Assembly (NCBI GenBank): GCA_947461185.1
Contig: CANHJY010000012.1
Coordinates: 1 to 15,111 of the forward strand
DNA from: Flavobacteriales bacterium
GTDB taxonomy: Bacteria > Bacteroidota > Bacteroidia > Flavobacteriales_D > Crocinitomicaceae
Length of the DNA: 15,111 nucleotides
Direction: 5' to 3'
Every line of letters starts with the position of its first letter. Within the stretch, counting starts at the first letter, position 1. Position numbers and translations under genes: made by a program. The notes beneath the pieces are model-generated. The model saw only the letters and a list, made by a program, of their open reading frames with translations. It ran no database searches and had not been told where the DNA came from. Below, one piece after another: positions 1 through 6,878 of this stretch.

Positions 1-13
1 GATATTCAATATG

Positions 14-21
14 TATATTTG
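14..21 (+). promoter_or_regulatory. Candidate Bacteroidota -7 promoter element for fabG
   Basis: TATATTTG fits the Bacteroidota -7 consensus TAnnTTTG exactly. It lies 15 nt upstream of the fabG ATG, so the leader would be only about 10 nt. The matching -33 TTG would fall outside the window, so only half of the promoter can be seen. In AT-rich DNA such a match can arise by chance. Confidence 0.4.
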
Positions 22-36
22 TTAAAAATAAATATT

Positions 37-783
37 ATGAAATTGTTAGAAAATAAGGTGGTTATTATTACTGGTGCATCTCGTGGGATTGGCCGTTCAA
101 TAGCTCAGAAATGTGTTGAGCACGGAGCTAAAGTTGCGTTTACATATCTTTCTTCTGATGAAAAAGCTAGAGCTTTAGAACAAGCGTTGAGTCAAAATGG
201 AGGAGAGGTAAAGGGTTTTAAAAGTGATGCTGCTAATTTTGAACAAGCACAGCAATTGGTTGATGATGTGGTAGCCTATTTCGGGACTGTAGATGTGTTA
301 GTAAATAATGCTGGTATTACTAGAGACACGCTTTTGATGCGAATGACCGAGGAGCAATGGGATGAAGTGATAAATACCAATCTGAAATCTGCTTTTAATT
401 TAACAAAAGCAGTTCTACGCCCAATGTTAAAAGCAAAATCAGGGTCGATAATCAATATGTCATCAATTGTTGGGGTTCGTGGTAATGCTGGTCAGGCTAA
501 TTATGCAGCCTCAAAAGCAGGCTTAATTGGTTTCACTAAATCGATTGCTCAAGAATTAGGATCGAGAAATATAAGATGTAATGCGATAGCACCAGGATTC
601 ATCGAAACAGAAATGACCGAAGTTTTAGATCCTAAAGCAGTTGAACAATGGCGAAATTCAATTCCCATGAAACGCGGTGGTACACCTGAAGATGTTGCTA
701 ATGTAACGGTTTTCTTGGGATCAGATATGTCGGCTTATGTTACAGGTCAAACCATACCGGTTTGCGGTGGTATGCTAATGTAA
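37..783 (+). CDS. fabG: 3-oxoacyl-[acyl-carrier-protein] reductase FabG
   Basis: FabG is a cytosolic SDR enzyme that reduces 3-oxoacyl-ACP to 3-hydroxyacyl-ACP with NADPH in the fatty acid elongation cycle. The 248-aa protein has the usual family length. Visible motifs are the Rossmann glycine loop TGASRGIG (residues 12-19), NNAG (90-93), the active-site Asn N115, and the catalytic Ser143, Tyr156 and Lys160 in SSIVG and YAASK. PG near residue 186 and the C-terminal VTGQTIPVCGGM also fit. I chose the ATG at 37 because the protein then begins MKLLENKVVIITGASRG, as FabG proteins do; an in-frame TTG at 19 would add six residues and overlap the putative -7 element. hemB follows after 36 nt on the same strand, so the two may be cotranscribed. 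Other SDR functions are possible, but the overall match to FabG is strong. Confidence 0.93.
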   Translation: MKLLENKVVIITGASRGIGRSIAQKCVEHGAKVAFTYLSSDEKARALEQALSQNGGEVKGFKSDAANFEQAQQLVDDVVAYFGTVDVLVNNAGITRDTLLMRMTEEQWDEVINTNLKSAFNLTKAVLRPMLKAKSGSIINMSSIVGVRGNAGQANYAASKAGLIGFTKSIAQELGSRNIRCNAIAPGFIETEMTEVLDPKAVEQWRNSIPMKRGGTPEDVANVTVFLGSDMSAYVTGQTIPVCGGMLM

Positions 784-819
784 AAAATAAGCCTTTATCA
801 TTCGTTGAAAATAGTTCAG

Positions 820-1791
820 ATGGAAAGACGTCCAAGAAGAAATAGAAAGACAGCTACGATTAGAAAGATGGTTGAAGAAACCAAAATAGGAGTGGAGCAT
901 TTAATTTATCCGATCTTTCTTAAAGATGGAAGCGGCATAAAGGAAGAAATACCTTCATTACCAAATAATTATAGATGGTCAATTGACACATTACTTAAAG
1001 AGGTTGAGTCCTGTGTTAACTTGGGAATCATGACTTTTGATATGTTCCCTGCAGTCGATGAATCTTTAAAAGATTCGATTGCAAGTTATAGCTATTCCGA
1101 AGACAACTTTTATCTCAAGGCGATAAGTAAGCTCAAGCAAGAATTTCCAGAAATTGTTTTAATGAGTGACGTTGCAATGGATCCTTATTCTTCTGATGGA
1201 CATGATGGCTTAGTAGCTGATGGTAAAATACTCAATGATGAAACTTTGCCCATTTTGAATAAAATGGCTTTAGCTCAAGCTCAAGCGGGTATTGACATAA
1301 TCGGGCCGTCTGACATGATGGATGGAAGAGTAGCTGCTATACGCAATCATTTAGATGAAAATGGTTATAGTGAAGTTTCTATAATGTCATATTCTGCCAA
1401 ATATGCTAGTGCTTTTTACGGTCCATTTCGTGATGCATTAAATTCTGCGCCGAAATATGGTGATAAAAAGACATATCAAATGAATCCTGCCAATAAGAGA
1501 GAAGCTCTTTTGGAAGCTGAATTGGATTATTTAGAAGGGGCAGATATGTTGATGGTAAAACCGGCATTATGTTACTTGGATATTATTCATGTGTTGAAAG
1601 AAAATTTCAACATACCTATAACGGCTTACAATGTAAGTGGAGAATGCGCTATGATCTATGCGGCGGCTGAAAAAGGTTGGGTGAATTATAACCATGCAAT
1701 TTCTGAAATTTTAATTAGTATGCGTAGGGCAGGAGCAGATGCCATCTTGACTTACTTCGCTAAAGATTTTGCCACTTTGATTAAAGAGTAA
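820..1791 (+). CDS. hemB: Delta-aminolevulinic acid dehydratase (porphobilinogen synthase)
   Basis: HemB condenses two 5-aminolevulinate molecules into porphobilinogen, the second common step of tetrapyrrole (heme) synthesis, in the cytosol. The protein has 323 aa, the normal length. Residues 4-10 (RPRRNRK) are the typical start of bacterial HemB. The two active-site lysines are K194 (SYSAKYAS) and K247 (MLMVKPA); K247 forms the Schiff base. The metal-site segment at residues 117-130 reads DVAMDPYSSDGHDG: where zinc enzymes have three Cys, this one has Ala119, Asp121 and Asp129, the arrangement of Mg-type HemB such as that of Pseudomonas. I prefer the ATG at 820; an in-frame TTG at 805 would add five residues that are not typical of the family. 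It sits 36 nt after fabG. Confidence 0.95.
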   Translation: MERRPRRNRKTATIRKMVEETKIGVEHLIYPIFLKDGSGIKEEIPSLPNNYRWSIDTLLKEVESCVNLGIMTFDMFPAVDESLKDSIASYSYSEDNFYLKAISKLKQEFPEIVLMSDVAMDPYSSDGHDGLVADGKILNDETLPILNKMALAQAQAGIDIIGPSDMMDGRVAAIRNHLDENGYSEVSIMSYSAKYASAFYGPFRDALNSAPKYGDKKTYQMNPANKREALLEAELDYLEGADMLMVKPALCYLDIIHVLKENFNIPITAYNVSGECAMIYAAAEKGWVNYNHAISEILISMRRAGADAILTYFAKDFATLIKE

Positions 1792-1808
1792 ATAGTTACC
1801 TGTTGAAT

Positions 1809-1832
1809 TTCCAATTTTAAATCCAATTGGAA
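1809..1832. repeat. Short perfect inverted repeat between hemB and the M50 protease gene
   Basis: TTCCAATT (1809-1816) and AATTGGAA (1825-1832) form perfect 8-bp arms around an 8-nt spacer, in the 57-bp gap after hemB and 17 nt before the next ATG. The arms are AT-rich and no U-tract follows, so it is a poor intrinsic terminator. It could be an operator or a weak leader hairpin, or it could be chance. The neighbouring TATATTTA (1836-1843) differs by one base from the -7 consensus but has no well-placed -33 partner. Confidence 0.3.
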
Positions 1833-1848
1833 TCATATATTTATAAAG

Positions 1849-2823
1849 ATGGAAGAATTTAATTTTTATCCTGAAAAACCCAATCTTGAAGAGAAGAAAA
1901 ATGAAGGTGGATTTTCGGCTACGGTGCTTTCTATAGTAGTTTTCGTTATTACCTTTTTACTCTTTTTCTCTGAAGAAATGAATTTTTTAGTCAATATTTT
2001 AATTGTACTTACAATTCACGAATTGGGTCATTTTCTTACGATGAAATATTTTAATTATCGAAATGTGAAGATGCTTTTCGTTCCTTTGATGGGGGCATTT
2101 GTGCAAGGTAGCAAGGATGAATATTCTCAAAAAGAAACCATTTATGTCGTTGGAGCGGGCCCCTTTCCAGGGGTAATCTTTGGCATATTATTGTTGATTT
2201 TTTCAACACACTACCATCAAGCATGGATGGTAGATTTAGGATTGATGTTTTTGCTTTTAAATTTATTGAATTTACTCCCTATTGAGCCTCTTGATGGTGG
2301 ACAACTATTTAAAGCTTATTTGAAGGGTAATTTTGAATTTCTTCTAATGGCATTTTCATTCATCTCTTCCATGATTTTGATTCTTGGTGGTTTGTACTTG
2401 GGTAATTGGATTTTGGTCATTTTTGGTTTTTTTATGGGGATTCGCGTGAGGGGAATGCAAAAAAATTATTTGATTCATAAGGAATTAATAAAAAGAAACG
2501 TCCCTTTTATTACATCTTACAGTAAATTATCAAATAAAAATTATATCCAAATAAAGGAGGTATTATTGGAGCAATCATCAACGCTCAAAAAGGTAAAAGA
2601 CATGATGTCAGAAGAAGATTTAGATCCGATTATGGCTGAACAAGTTAATAGTGTTTTAATAAGTCCCATGAAATATGATGCTTCGTTGTTATTAAAAACA
2701 ATGATTTTACTTATTTGGGTAATTTGTTTATCATTAGTTGTAATTCTTCCTTTGCTATTTATAACAGATACTTTTTGGGTTGAATATTTTGATTGGTATA
2801 TCAATGAAATTCCATTTAAATGA
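1849..2823 (+). CDS. M50 family (site-2-protease-like) membrane metalloprotease
   Basis: This 324-aa polytopic membrane protein belongs to the M50 zinc proteases, which cleave substrates within the membrane. After a short charged, probably cytosolic N-terminus (1-20) come hydrophobic segments at about 22-40, 46-66, 97-119, 126-144, 163-181 and 184-200, and a final one at about 282-306. The zinc motif HELGH (57-61) lies in the second segment. The third ligand is Asp149 in NLLPIEPLDGG (141-151), the M50 LDG motif. No PDZ domain is present, so it is a compact form, unlike RseP. Residues 205-275 are a hydrophilic region of unknown role, followed by the last membrane segment. The substrate cannot be told from sequence. 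The Smr gene starts inside its last codons, so the two are probably translated from the same message. Confidence 0.85.
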   Translation: MEEFNFYPEKPNLEEKKNEGGFSATVLSIVVFVITFLLFFSEEMNFLVNILIVLTIHELGHFLTMKYFNYRNVKMLFVPLMGAFVQGSKDEYSQKETIYVVGAGPFPGVIFGILLLIFSTHYHQAWMVDLGLMFLLLNLLNLLPIEPLDGGQLFKAYLKGNFEFLLMAFSFISSMILILGGLYLGNWILVIFGFFMGIRVRGMQKNYLIHKELIKRNVPFITSYSKLSNKNYIQIKEVLLEQSSTLKKVKDMMSEEDLDPIMAEQVNSVLISPMKYDASLLLKTMILLIWVICLSLVVILPLLFITDTFWVEYFDWYINEIPFK

Positions 2824-3352
2824 AAAGGTCGCGTTTCTGAATGAAAGCGGATTCGCTATTATTAAGTCAATATCAAATTCAAATATTCTAATTGAGGACG
2901 AGTTTGGATTTGAACGATGTGTGCTTTCATCACAATTGGTGAAAATTATGATCGATGATTATGATATTCCAACTTCAGCTAAATATTTTGATAAAGACAT
3001 CATTGCTCCAAAAAAGAATAAAAAGCATTCAGATAATAAAAGAGTTAAAGAAACTGTCAATAGCGATATTTGGGAAATAGATTTACATTTAGAAAATCTT
3101 CCTCAAGATATTTTGAACAGTCCGGATACGCATTACATAGATATGCAAATGAAGGCCTTGAGATATTTTTTGGAAAGAGTTAAAAAAAATCGAGTAAAAA
3201 AATTCATTGTAATACACGGTGTTGGTGACGGAATACTTAAAGATCAAGTAATTTCATATCTTTCGAGATTTGAGTCATATAAATTACAAGATGGAGATAG
3301 TTCAAAATATGGAAAAGGCGCAACCCAAGTTATTGTTTCCTTTGAGTATTAG
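2804..3352 (+). CDS. Smr-domain protein with DUF2027-like N-terminal region
   Basis: The 182-aa protein ends in an Smr domain, a fold found in MutS2 C-termini and in stand-alone nucleases acting on DNA or RNA. Its signatures are DLHL (93-96), the IHGVGDGIL loop (137-145, containing HGxG) and GKGATQV (170-176). The first 50 residues (HLNEKVAFLNESGFAIIKSI and on) resemble the small beta domain, often called DUF2027, that precedes Smr in Bacteroidota proteins. A Lys/Asp-rich linker (about 60-88) joins the two. No MutS ATPase is present, so it is not MutS2. I chose the ATG at 2804 because MKFHLNEKVAF begins the N-terminal domain; it overlaps the protease gene by 20 nt. Its stop overlaps the stop of the convergent gene. 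The cellular role is unknown; nuclease activity is inferred from the family. Confidence 0.85.
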   Translation: MKFHLNEKVAFLNESGFAIIKSISNSNILIEDEFGFERCVLSSQLVKIMIDDYDIPTSAKYFDKDIIAPKKNKKHSDNKRVKETVNSDIWEIDLHLENLPQDILNSPDTHYIDMQMKALRYFLERVKKNRVKKFIVIHGVGDGILKDQVISYLSRFESYKLQDGDSSKYGKGATQVIVSFEY

Positions 3353-3834
3353 TCTTTATTGAAAGAATGAATATCATTATGATTTTCTTCAATATCATCC
3401 TTAATTCTTTTAATGCTTTGTGTTAAGATGAAAATTTCAGGACCCGAATTTTTGACAATCCATTTCCAGCTTTCTTCTTCGCTTTCTATAGCCATTGCCA
3501 TGTGTAAAAGCAATTCGAGCTGGTTTAACTGAAGCCATTTTTGAGCATTTAAATTACCTTCAGCGGCATGAATAAATGCCATGAGATGAGGATAGCCATT
3601 TTCAGTTAACCAATCTCTGGCAGTTTCCTTTAATTTAATGGCATCCACTGCTATTGCAAGTTCAGGAAAATTATTGTCAAACAACCATTTTTTTATCTCT
3701 AAATTTCCATCGACAGCTTTTGCCCAAGCAAGAATTATTTTTGGATGATATTCAAAAGGTTGCATTTGTACCTTTTTGATGTTTTTCACTTCAGGAATAT
3801 CCGCATTTTTCTTTTTTCGAAACCAATTAATCAT
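3349..3834 (-). CDS. Uncharacterised protein of 25-residue Trp/Ala/Asn tandem repeats
   Basis: I do not recognise this 161-aa protein. After a basic N-terminus (MINWFRKKKN), residues 32-131 consist of four consecutive repeats of exactly 25 residues. Trp falls at 50, 75, 100 and 125, Ala at 40, 65, 90 and 115, and Asn at 54, 79, 104 and 129; each Trp is followed by Leu or Ile. The pattern is roughly A-x9-W-[LI]-x-x-N, with Pro, Glu or Lys near each repeat start. A degenerate fifth repeat (132-150) leads into a charged tail. The composition suggests a small alpha-helical solenoid, perhaps a protein-binding scaffold. No signal peptide, membrane segment or catalytic motif is visible. Its stop overlaps that of the Smr gene, and 53 bp separate it from the upstream hydrolase gene. 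The reading frame is well supported by the repeat regularity; the function is unknown. Confidence 0.8.
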   Translation of the reverse strand: MINWFRKKKNADIPEVKNIKKVQMQPFEYHPKIILAWAKAVDGNLEIKKWLFDNNFPELAIAVDAIKLKETARDWLTENGYPHLMAFIHAAEGNLNAQKWLQLNQLELLLHMAMAIESEEESWKWIVKNSGPEIFILTQSIKRIKDDIEENHNDIHSFNKD

Positions 3835-3887
3835 TCTTATAAATAGTGTTAATTATTAGCATTGAACCTATATTTAACTTCTAAACA

Positions 3888-4829
3888 TTAAAGGCTTGAA
3901 ATAATCGCTTGTGCTGCTTTGCTCATGATGATATAGTTGTGATCTGCATCATCAATTATGGTCTTTTCCCAATTGAAGGTGCATTTTAAGCTATCTGCCT
4001 CATCTAGACCTGCTTTATAATAGTTTTCTCCTCTTTTAAGTCTGTTTTTACCTTGATTATTGGCTTTTTCTGTTTCTCTAAGAAAAGTGGTAGATGTATC
4101 ATTTTCTCCCAACAAAACAAAAAGTTTCTTTTTCAATATTTGTGGTAAAGTCTCCATGTTTAATGAAGTATTTAGAAGGCCATATGGAAATTCTACTTCG
4201 AAATTAGGAAAAGTATACCATCCAGCATTCGCAGCTATTGCAACTTTCACCCTTGACTCAGGAAGAAACGTTACCATTCGGTGCACAAATTGAGCCCCAG
4301 CCGAATGTCCGAAAATGTAGAACGAATCCGCAACGAACGCGTTTTTCTGTTTAACATCATCAAAGATTCGCTCTATAGTTGTAAATGCCCAATCTTTTTT
4401 TTCGTTCCACTCATGATGCTTATTCCAAACATTTCCTTCTTGGTAATCAAATGTTTCATCTGTTATTATTTCTGGAAATTCAGGGGCGATGATGATGAAA
4501 TTATTGGAATCTGCGAAGCCTTTCCATGCATCTAAATAATCCATGGCGTTGCGATCTTTACCATGCATTACAAATAAGATTGACATTGCTTTATCAGCTT
4601 TATTTGGTTGGTAAGTATAGTAAGTTATAAGCTCATTATTGGGATTGCCATCTGAAAATCTTTGAATTTCAAATGTGTCCATTCCACTTTGAATAGACTT
4701 TGAAATAGGAGTGACATTTGAATTATAAAAATTCGAATTTTTGCAAGCTAAAAAGGGCATACTTACAATTAAAAACAATAACATTTTACTTGTCGATTTG
4801 TAAAAACAGATAATAACTCGTGATGCCAT
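3888..4829 (-). CDS. Probable exported or lipoprotein alpha/beta hydrolase (esterase/PHB-depolymerase-like)
   Basis: This 313-aa protein has an alpha/beta-hydrolase core. The nucleophile Ser176 is in GHSAG (174-178), the likely acid is Asp244 (LLGENDTS), and the likely base is His297 (DADHNYI). An HG pair at 89-90 (FVMHGKDRNA) fits the oxyanion-hole position. The arrangement resembles the polyhydroxybutyrate depolymerase/LpqC-type esterases, but the substrate is unknown. The N-terminus has a hydrophobic segment (about 16-27) ending in FLAC, with Cys29 as a possible lipidation site; Phe at -3 makes this a weak lipobox. A second in-frame Met at residue 16 would give a shorter signal sequence and is a real alternative start. 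Export to the periplasm or outer membrane is therefore inferred. It stands alone, with 123 bp upstream and 53 bp downstream. Confidence 0.78.
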   Translation of the reverse strand: MASRVIICFYKSTSKMLLFLIVSMPFLACKNSNFYNSNVTPISKSIQSGMDTFEIQRFSDGNPNNELITYYTYQPNKADKAMSILFVMHGKDRNAMDYLDAWKGFADSNNFIIIAPEFPEIITDETFDYQEGNVWNKHHEWNEKKDWAFTTIERIFDDVKQKNAFVADSFYIFGHSAGAQFVHRMVTFLPESRVKVAIAANAGWYTFPNFEVEFPYGLLNTSLNMETLPQILKKKLFVLLGENDTSTTFLRETEKANNQGKNRLKRGENYYKAGLDEADSLKCTFNWEKTIIDDADHNYIIMSKAAQAIISSL

Positions 4830-4854
4830 AAGCTTTTATATCATGCTATCTAAT

Positions 4855-4862
4855 CAAAGATA
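4855..4862 (-). promoter_or_regulatory. Candidate -7 promoter element for the alpha/beta hydrolase gene
   Basis: On the minus strand the sequence reads TATCTTTG, an exact fit to TAnnTTTG, 25 nt upstream of the hydrolase start at 4829. This would give a leader of about 20 nt. No TTG is found at the usual -33 spacing, so the promoter is weakly supported. Confidence 0.35.
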
Positions 4863-4952
4863 TCAAAATCAATAATAAATTTCTATTTGAATACATTTTA
4901 TCAATGAATGACTTCTTTTAGGGTTTTTTCGAATATTTGAAAGTGACTTGAC

Positions 4953-6185
4953 TTAACCAAAAAATAAATAAGCAACTAATATAGCTACTGTTCCTCCAAT
5001 TATATCGCAAAAAATTCCAGCGGCTGCAGCATATCTTGTTTGGGTAATTTTTACCGATCCAAAATAAACTGCAAGAACATAAAAAGTTGTTTCTGTACTA
5101 CCTTGAAAAGTTGCCGATAAGTTGCTAACGAAAGAATCGGGACCGAAAACTTTCATATTTTCAACCATCAATGCTCTTGCGCCACTTCCGGAAAATGGCT
5201 TCATGAAAATTACTGGAAGCGCATCAACAAATTCGACAGCTTTTATTCCTATAAAAAATAATGCTTCACGAAGTCCAGTCATAATATCTTCAAATGCACC
5301 TGAAGCTCTGAAAAGTGCTACAGCAGCTAACATTGCCACTAGATAAGGAATAATGTTAATCGCAACCTGAAAACCTTCTTTTGCACCTTCAATAAATGAA
5401 TCAAACATTTGAACTTTAGATTTTATGGCAAGGGCAAAAAAGAAAATGATAAAGCCAAACATAATGGTATTACTAACTACCGATGAAATGGTTTTAATTT
5501 GATCTGGGTGATTGTTCAGGTACATCATGAAACCGACAATAATTGCTGTCATGCCGCCAACATAGATTAGGATGGTCTTATCCAATAAATTGATACGTTG
5601 CTTAATTGCTACGAAAATTAAACCTGCCAAAGTAGCAAAGTAAGTTGTAATTAGAATTGGTAAAAATACTGAAGCTGGATTGGCTGAACCTTCTGATGCT
5701 CTTGTTGCGAGAATGGAAACTGGAATAATTGTTAAGCCCGAAGCATTCAATACCAAAAACATGATTTGCGCATTCGTAGCAACTTTTGGATTTGGATTGA
5801 GCTCTTGGAGATCTTTCATGGCCTTTAATCCAGCTGGAGTAGCAGCGTTATCCAGACCGAGCATGTTCGCGGAGAAGTTCATCATTATGGAACCCACTGC
5901 AGGATGGTTTTTGGGTATTTCAGGAAATAGCTTTCCAAATAATGGGCTTATCAATCTACTCATTACATTTATTGCACCGCCATCTTGACCTATTCGCATG
6001 AAGCCCATCCAAAGCGCCATGGTTCCTGTCATAAAAATTGCTAATTCAAAGCCAGTTTTCGCAGCTTCAAACATAGCGTCCATCATATTTTGTAGGATTT
6101 CAGTGTTCTGCCAGAAAATGAGTTTTGAAAACCCCATTACAAAGGCAATAATGAACATGCCTGCCCAAACGCGATTTAATACCAT
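4953..6185 (-). CDS. Fused SpmA-SpmB (spore maturation protein family) membrane protein
   Basis: The 410-aa, highly hydrophobic protein is a head-to-tail fusion of the two spore maturation proteins. The SpmA half (about 1-200) carries NMLGLDNAATPAGLKAM (107-123), the family signature. The SpmB half (about 230-410) carries KPFSGSGARAL (329-339), GPDSF (348-352) and QGSTETTFYVLAVYFGSV (361-378). Both belong to the Gate-domain membrane proteins related to nucleoside transporters. In Bacillus, SpmA and SpmB are needed for spore core dehydration, but fused forms occur in bacteria not known to sporulate, where the role is unknown; transport of a small solute is a guess. Around ten membrane segments can be seen. 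The gene has its own upstream gap and candidate promoter, so it is probably transcribed apart from the mutL-to-YciO run. Confidence 0.87.
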   Translation of the reverse strand: MVLNRVWAGMFIIAFVMGFSKLIFWQNTEILQNMMDAMFEAAKTGFELAIFMTGTMALWMGFMRIGQDGGAINVMSRLISPLFGKLFPEIPKNHPAVGSIMMNFSANMLGLDNAATPAGLKAMKDLQELNPNPKVATNAQIMFLVLNASGLTIIPVSILATRASEGSANPASVFLPILITTYFATLAGLIFVAIKQRINLLDKTILIYVGGMTAIIVGFMMYLNNHPDQIKTISSVVSNTIMFGFIIFFFALAIKSKVQMFDSFIEGAKEGFQVAINIIPYLVAMLAAVALFRASGAFEDIMTGLREALFFIGIKAVEFVDALPVIFMKPFSGSGARALMVENMKVFGPDSFVSNLSATFQGSTETTFYVLAVYFGSVKITQTRYAAAAGIFCDIIGGTVAILVAYLFFG

Positions 6186-6242
6186 GATGCTAATTTCGTA
6201 GAAACAGTGAAATAAAAATCATTTGTTTTAAAAAACTATTAA

Positions 6243-6271
6243 CAAAATTATTGACGATTTGTATTATTCAA
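6243..6271 (-). promoter_or_regulatory. Candidate Bacteroidota promoter for the SpmA-SpmB fusion gene
   Basis: On the minus strand, TTG (6269-6271) is followed after 18 nt by TAATTTTG (6243-6250), an exact TAnnTTTG. The spacing is close to the usual 19-20 nt. The element begins within the last codons of the YciO-family gene and ends 57 nt before the SpmA-SpmB start codon. This is the most complete promoter candidate in the window, and it suggests the transporter-like gene can be expressed independently of the upstream run. Confidence 0.5.
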
Positions 6272-6878
6272 GTTGACCAACGCCTTGTCTAATAACAACA
6301 GGTTCTCCTGAAGTGCAATCAATTATTGTCGAGGCTTCTAATTTCCCAGGCCCACCGTCAATTATTAAATCAATCTGATCATCTAATTGTTCGTAAATTG
6401 CATAAGGATCAACGAAGTAATCTAAAAGTTCGTCTTGATCATTGTGCAAAGATGATGTAGCTATCGGATTCCCTAACTTATTGGCTAATTCTAAGATGAT
6501 ATTATTGTTTGGAATTCTTATTCCAATCTCTTTCCTATTTGATTCAAAAAGCCGCTGGACTTCATTCGTTGCGGTGAGGATAAAAGTAAAAGGTCCCGGT
6601 AGATTATGCTTCAATAATTTAAAAGTTGATCGGTCAATTTGCTTTACATATTCTGAAAGGTGACTCAAATCCGGACAGATTATAGCGAAATTAGCCTTGC
6701 TTAATTTTACATCCTTCAGTTTAGCCAGTTTGGTTAATGCCTTTTTATTATAAAGATCACAGCCCATAGCATAAACAGTGTCTGTTGGAAAAACAATAAT
6801 TCCACCTGATTTAAGAATGTCTACAGCTTGATTTATCTGTCTTTTGTCGATTGAATCTGCATGGATTTCAATTATCAT
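6264..6878 (-). CDS. YciO/Sua5/YrdC family protein, YciO type
   Basis: This 204-aa protein has the YrdC-like fold of L-threonylcarbamoyladenylate synthases, which make the precursor of the tRNA modification t6A from threonine, bicarbonate and ATP. Supporting motifs are GGIIVFPTDTVYAMGCD (25-41), LPGPFTFIL (93-101), IGIRIP (118-123) and ASTIID (182-187). It looks more like E. coli YciO than like TsaC: the segment after LKDVKLSKANF reads CPDLSHLSEY (68-77), like CRDLSELSTY of YciO, and the KxR and SxN motifs of TsaC are not present (K55-D-V57; TSS at 141-143). It is therefore uncertain whether it is the cell's t6A enzyme. Its ATG overlaps the stop of the upstream EEP gene by 4 nt, so it is the last gene of the mutL run. 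Confidence 0.85.
   Translation of the reverse strand: MIIEIHADSIDKRQINQAVDILKSGGIIVFPTDTVYAMGCDLYNKKALTKLAKLKDVKLSKANFAIICPDLSHLSEYVKQIDRSTFKLLKHNLPGPFTFILTATNEVQRLFESNRKEIGIRIPNNNIILELANKLGNPIATSSLHNDQDELLDYFVDPYAIYEQLDDQIDLIIDGGPGKLEASTIIDCTSGEPVVIRQGVGQLE

Noticed and set aside
585..1000. A possible missing gene or frameshift between fabG and hemB
   Set aside because: Both proteins are full length and the 36-nt gap holds no coding potential.
2541..2804. An 87-codon open frame on the minus strand within the M50 protease gene
   Set aside because: Antisense to the coherent 3' part of the protease, with no recognisable protein features.
4928..4941. Near-palindrome TTCGAATATTTGAA beside a T-run downstream of the SpmA-SpmB gene, considered as a terminator
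   Set aside because: The T-run is on the wrong side for the minus-strand transcript, the stem is AT-rich with a mismatch, and there is almost no loop.
5680..5988. A 102-codon plus-strand open frame inside the SpmA-SpmB gene
   Set aside because: Antisense to the SpmA signature region; explained by the codon composition of the real gene.
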